Source of the DNA: Sanguinoderma infundibulare
Lineage: Eukaryota > Basidiomycota > Agaricomycetes > Polyporales > Polyporaceae
Direction of reading: 5' to 3'
Assembly (NCBI GenBank): GCA_032821775.1
Contig: JAVLRN010000010.1
Location: 620,001 to 684,000, forward strand
DNA: 64,000 bases
In this document: in pieces, positions 56,201-64,000 of the stretch
How the letters are laid out: every line of letters starts with the position of its first letter
How positions within the stretch are numbered: the first letter of the stretch is position 1
The notes under the pieces: model-generated
What the model saw: only the letters and a program-made list of their open reading frames with translations
Databases searched by the model: none
Told to the model about the DNA's origin: nothing
Program-made: the position numbers and the translations under genes

Positions 56201-58923
56201 CGCAGGCCGAGGAGGATATCGGACGAGGATGCGCAGAGACCGGAGCAGCTGGTGCCGATTCGGCTCGAGTTCGACGTCGATGCGCACAAGATGCGGGATA
56301 CCTTTGTGTGGAACTTGAACGGCGAGTAGCGTTGGGTGGGTATATGCGCGATGGATTGGCTGACGTCCGAACGTAGACCCGATAATCACCCCCGAGATAT
56401 TCGCCCAGTCCGTCGTCGACGACTACTCGCTCGCGCCGAGCTACCACGCCGTCATCACAAAGTCCATACAAGAGCAGCTCAGCGACTACAAGGCGCACTC
56501 GGCCACGTTTGGCGAGGACGGCATCATGATCGACGAGACCGAGGATGTCATCAAGGGCAGGTTCTCGGACGAGGAGGTGGCGTGGTGGGAGGCGTGGCGG
56601 AAGCGCGTGCGCTCGAAGGCGCTGTACAAGATGCCCAGCCCGCCGGACCCGCGCACTCGCAAGCGGAGGAAGGTCGTCAAGGATGAGACGGTCGAGCAGC
56701 CCAATGGCCTTGCATCCTCCACTGGGGACGTACCCATGACGGTCGACGATTTCGAGGAAGACGAAAACTTGATGCACGAAGAGCTGCGTATCTTGGTCAA
56801 GGTGCGTTCGCGATTTTGTTTTGTCGCGCGGGGGATAGTCGGTTGATCTTTTGGCCCCGCATTGCACCGTGCACAGCTCGACATCATCGTCGGCTCGTAC
56901 AAGCTCGAAGATCAGTTCGAGTGGGATCTCGAGAACGTCGATCCGACCCCCGAGCAGTTCGCTGAGATCTACTGCACCGATCTCGGTCTCGGCGGCGAGT
57001 TCAGGTAAGCGATTTGCCTTCAGCCTTCGTCGTCCTCGCTCGTGCCGGACGCTGAACGCTATCTCTGAAGGACGTCGATCGCGCACTCTATTCGCGAGCA
57101 GGTCCAGATCTACCAGAAGTCGCTCTTCCTCGTGGGCCACCCCTCGGACGGGTCTGCAGTGCAGGACGACGATCTGCGGATGTCGCTCCTGCCTTCGCTC
57201 ACGTCCGGCGCGCGCTCGATGGAGCAGGTCAGCGCGTTCACGCCGCAGCTCAACTACCTCAGCGAGAGCGAGCTCGAGAAGAACGAGAAGGACCGCGAGA
57301 GGGAGCTCGCGCGCCGCAAGAGGAAGACGACCCGTGGACGGCGGGGCGTCGCGCTTCCCGATCGCGAGGCTCCCAAGACGTACCGCACTCCCGCCATTGG
57401 CTTCCCTGAAATCTCTCCTGCGGCTCTTGCGCTTGCCGCTGCCGCTGCGGCGCCAACGTCTCGTCGTGCGGCTGCCGCCGCGGCGTCGGTCACGATCGCG
57501 AACATGGTCGCGTCGGAGAACAGGGACGACCGGGACCCGACTCGTCTGATTCTTCCTCAGACGCCTGTAGCGCCCGTTGCGCCCATGCCCGTCGCCACTC
57601 CGGCACCATCGAAGGACAAGAAGGTCAAAGGCCTTTTCAAGCCGCCGTCGTATCCTTCGTCTGTCCTCCGCCCGCGGGCGAATGTGAAGGCACCGACGCC
57701 GTCGACCGCTGCCGACGTCTCGAACTTGCCGCCGCCCCTCGAAAACGACCTGCCCGCTCCGAGCAATAGTGGCATCGATAGACAGGGTTCGAAGGTCGTC
57801 CTCACCGTGAAGCGCCAAAAGGAGCTCGAGCGTGAGGCGAAGGAAAAGGAGTACGCCGATGGGCAGCACGCGAACATGATCGATGGCGTGTGGCATTGCT
57901 CGAACTGCGGTTGCCCCGAGAGCATCGCCGTCGGTCGTCGCAAGGGTCCGTTGGGCGACAAGTCGCAGTGTGGTACTTGTGGTAAGTACCCCTTGGTCCA
58001 ATTCTACACCCCATCTTTTCGGCGCTAAATGCACGCGTGTGCGTGCGTGTAGGCAAGTACTGGCACAGGCATCGTCGGCCGAGGCCTGTCACCTACAACT
58101 CGAGTCTGGAGCACCACATGGGCCTCATCCGCGCGGAAGAACAGCAGAAGTCGGCTGCGAAGAGGAAGCGCCCGCAGTCGACTGTCGTCGAGGAGCCCAA
58201 GCCTCAAGTCGCCGATGACGAGGATATGGGCACGCCCACGCCAGGACCCTCGCGGTCGAAGGCTGCGAAAGAGACCTCGGTCGCACCAGACGGCGGGCTC
58301 GGTGAGGCTCCGGAGAGAGCGATTTCTCCGGTGTCGACGGCGTCGAGTGGGTCAGAACCTCCTCTCGCACATCGTGTCAAGATGAACGGGACTCATTCGA
58401 AGTCTGCTCCTCCGGCGCCTCCAGACCCGGACGTCAAGCCTGAATCTGCCAGTGCGTCTCGCGTGCTTTCGCCCCCAGAAGCGTCTCCTCCTCGCCCCGC
58501 CCCCTCTGCGCCTCCCACTCAAAGCCCACCGGTAGGTGTGGGTGCATCCGTTCGCATGCAGGTCGGAATGCTGATTGATGGTGTCCTCGTTCTCTCCACA
58601 GCTTCCGACGCCGCAGTGGCTGACGGACTGCATGACGGCGATGCAGACGAAGTACCCCGACGACAAGTTTGAGGCCGTCATTCGCAAGAACGCGACGAGT
58701 GGTGTGTATGAGTTCCGGATCAAGTGCGCCGACTGCCCTGGCAAGGTGCGTACCGCATCATCTCATCTGTCTTGTGGCGTTGCGACATGGCTCACCTTCG
58801 CCTCAGCACTACACGCCTGGCCCGGGAGAGACTCTCACGAACTTTGAGGTTCATCTGAAAAATCGCCAGCACCGCTCCAAGGTCAATGCCCGGCTGCATC
58901 CGCCGACGGAGCCGTCGTCGTAG
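53260..58923 (+). CDS. SNF5: SWI/SNF chromatin-remodelling subunit Snf5/SMARCB1 with GATA-type zinc finger
   Basis: Core subunit of the nuclear SWI/SNF complex. Nine exons (53260-53941, 54032-56135, 56206-56321, 56377-56801, 56877-57004, 57071-57981, 58053-58531, 58602-58745, 58807-58923) sum to 5,106 nt, exactly 1,701 residues plus stop. Residues 1 to about 900 are a disordered Met/Gly/Gln/Pro-rich region with runs of GGGMG and poly-Gln. The two SNF5 repeats follow: EQLVPIRLEFDVDAHKMRDTF through TPEIFAQSVVDDY, and IIVGSYKLEDQFEWDLEN with TPEQFAEIYCTDLGL. A single GATA-like finger (CSNCG...CGTCGKYWHRH, about 57899-58070) lies downstream, as in several fungal Snf5 proteins. The last exons (YEFRIKCADCPG, GETLTNFEVHLKNRQHRSKVN) form a further Cys/His segment. 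The intron at 56322-56376 begins with GC, not GT. Confidence 0.93.
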
Positions 58924-59220
58924 ATTGGTTTTTATCCCCTCTCTCAATGTCATATTGCTGTCAAGGATTATGTTGTGCTTGTGATTAGCTATTTACCGCT
59001 CCCTGTTCTGTGTGTATTGTATCACCCGCGTCCTCGACGCACCAATGCTATAGGACTTCCCCTCGCACGCTGTAGACCGAACCCTCAACCTTTGTTGTTC
59101 TAGAAAGTGCTGAACAACGGGCAATATACATACATAGCTACGGTACACGGTTTGTCCGCATTACTGTAACGTGCCACGCTCGAACAGACGGAGATGGTCC
59201 ACGTGCTTTACGGTCACTCT
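58924..59220. other. Convergent intergenic region (SNF5 and TRM4 3' ends)
   Basis: Under 300 bp for both 3' UTRs; no gene. Confidence 0.5.
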
Positions 59221-62941
<3,721 letters not shown>

Positions 62942-64000
62942 GCCCTCTGGTCCCGGCGAACTTGGTAAAATCAGGTCAATGTTGTTGGCTTGACTCGGGA
63001 CCCTGTATTCAAGGCGCTAAAGGACGAAGCTTGTAAAATCGTTTATCTTATCAGATAGTCCTCCCACGTCGCCGTGGGCCCAGGAGTCTCCTTGTCTTGG
63101 CCTCTTGCTCTCTCTCCTCGTCCTGTCGAGCTATGAGCCCGTTTCTCACCCCTTGTTTTCGAGGAAACAGCAAGATTATGATCTCCTGGAATGCCTGTAT
63201 TGTCTGAGGGGGCTATCTGAGCGACAACGAAAACACCTCGTGGCAATGGCGACCATCTCATACCTCGAACACTGTCCGCGCCCCCCGTCCGCCTCGCGCA
63301 TCTGCGACAATGCAAGGCCCCCGCCTTTCGCAGGTCTAGGGCAATGCTATCAGGCTGCTTCAGATACTGCGTTGCCGCGCCGATGCACGTTCGCCATATT
63401 TCCTCCAGCATACGCGCACGAACACGCGAAACTCTCCAGGAGTCTTCACGCTGGCTGACATGCTCCCAGCCATGCTGTAATCCACCACGTCGAGATGCTC
63501 CGCTTCCTTCTCCGCCGCCCCCTCCGCCTCGGAGCGATCCCTGAAGACCCAGACGTCTTATCCGACTTCCACGCATCCCAATCGAGGGCACCTCTTGCCA
63601 GACCGTTCGCTGTGGCCAGGATCGAGACCTTGCCTATCGGGCCCTTGCTCTTTCGGTCAAAGTGACGATCTATCCCACAACGCCCGCTTCACCAATCGCG
63701 ATTCTTCGCTCTATGTAAACCGGTAGCCGGCGGCCCCATGTCGTCAGCCGTTCCTGCTGCTCGGCCTTAGTTTTGCCCACAATCCAATCCGACTGTCGTC
63801 GATCTTTACCCTCCACTCGTGTGGCTAGCTGTGGCTTTCATGTCCGTGCCTGTTCATCCCATCTTGTGACGATCGCCCGGTGGCTCGCATTGCGTACTCG
63901 CCAGGCCACGAGCTCACTCGGCGTCCTAGCACCTTTCCATCCAGGGCAACTCCTAGCCGGCCGCTCTCACTACACGATCCCACCATCATCAAAGGATCGC
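62942..64000. other. TRM4 upstream region to the right window edge
   Basis: The first part holds the TRM4 promoter. Open frames at 63043-63591 (-) and 63105-63544 (+) overlap one another and show no domain, start context or splice structure. A gene may begin beyond the edge, but nothing here can be supported. Confidence 0.35.

Noticed and set aside
55683..58034. A 783-codon minus-strand open frame across SNF5
   Set aside because: GC-rich coding DNA on the opposite strand creates long shadow frames; its composition is Arg/His-rich with no domains, while the + strand carries SNF5 motifs.

Overview
The window is eukaryotic nuclear DNA from a filamentous fungus, most likely a basidiomycete of the Agaricomycetes (a polypore-like wood-decay fungus would fit, but that is inference). 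Genes are compact and split by many introns of about 50-70 nt with GT-AG borders. The content includes basidiomycete-style P450s, F-box/LRR proteins, a monocarboxylate-type MFS transporter and a large SNF5 with a GATA-type finger. All gene structures below were assembled by eye from reading frames and splice signals, so exon borders are approximate unless stated.

Left part (1-31.2 kb), mostly ordinary genes: a P450 cut by the window edge, a tRNA-Ala(CGC), a complete Argonaute with its catalytic tetrad, a predicted mitochondrial AAA+ ATPase, a decayed ABCC-type transporter that has lost nearly all of both membrane domains, a cyclin-fold protein, a monocarboxylate-type MFS transporter, an aromatic L-amino-acid decarboxylase, ORC3 and DAM1 sharing a 184-bp divergent promoter, and a second P450. 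The MFS, decarboxylase and second P450 lie within 12.5 kb, but ORC3 and DAM1 sit between them, so a metabolic cluster is only a possibility.

Middle (31.2-46.9 kb), a degenerate accessory block: a frame-broken RNA-dependent RNA polymerase remnant that keeps the DYDGD motif; then a ~4.3-kb unit bounded by inverted copies of a hairpin-forming repeat. This unit encloses a ubiquitin fragment, a ribosomal protein uS15 (RPS13) fragment that keeps an intron, two ~355-bp direct repeats and two ~270-bp duplicated blocks. Next come a Pro/Gly-rich fragment, two tRNA-derived SINE-like copies in opposite orientation, an allantoate-permease-family MFS pseudogene, and two F-box-like loci, of which one is clearly broken and the other probably so. 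This block is the best candidate for something undescribed: a gene-fragment-capturing element beside the relic of an RNAi polymerase, in a window that also carries a working Argonaute.

Right part (46.9-64 kb): an apparently intact F-box/LRR gene followed by its tandem pseudogene copy, a 3-kb stretch without a convincing gene, then SNF5 (1,701 codons when spliced) and, facing it tail to tail, the tRNA m5C methyltransferase TRM4. The last kilobase holds no gene I can support.
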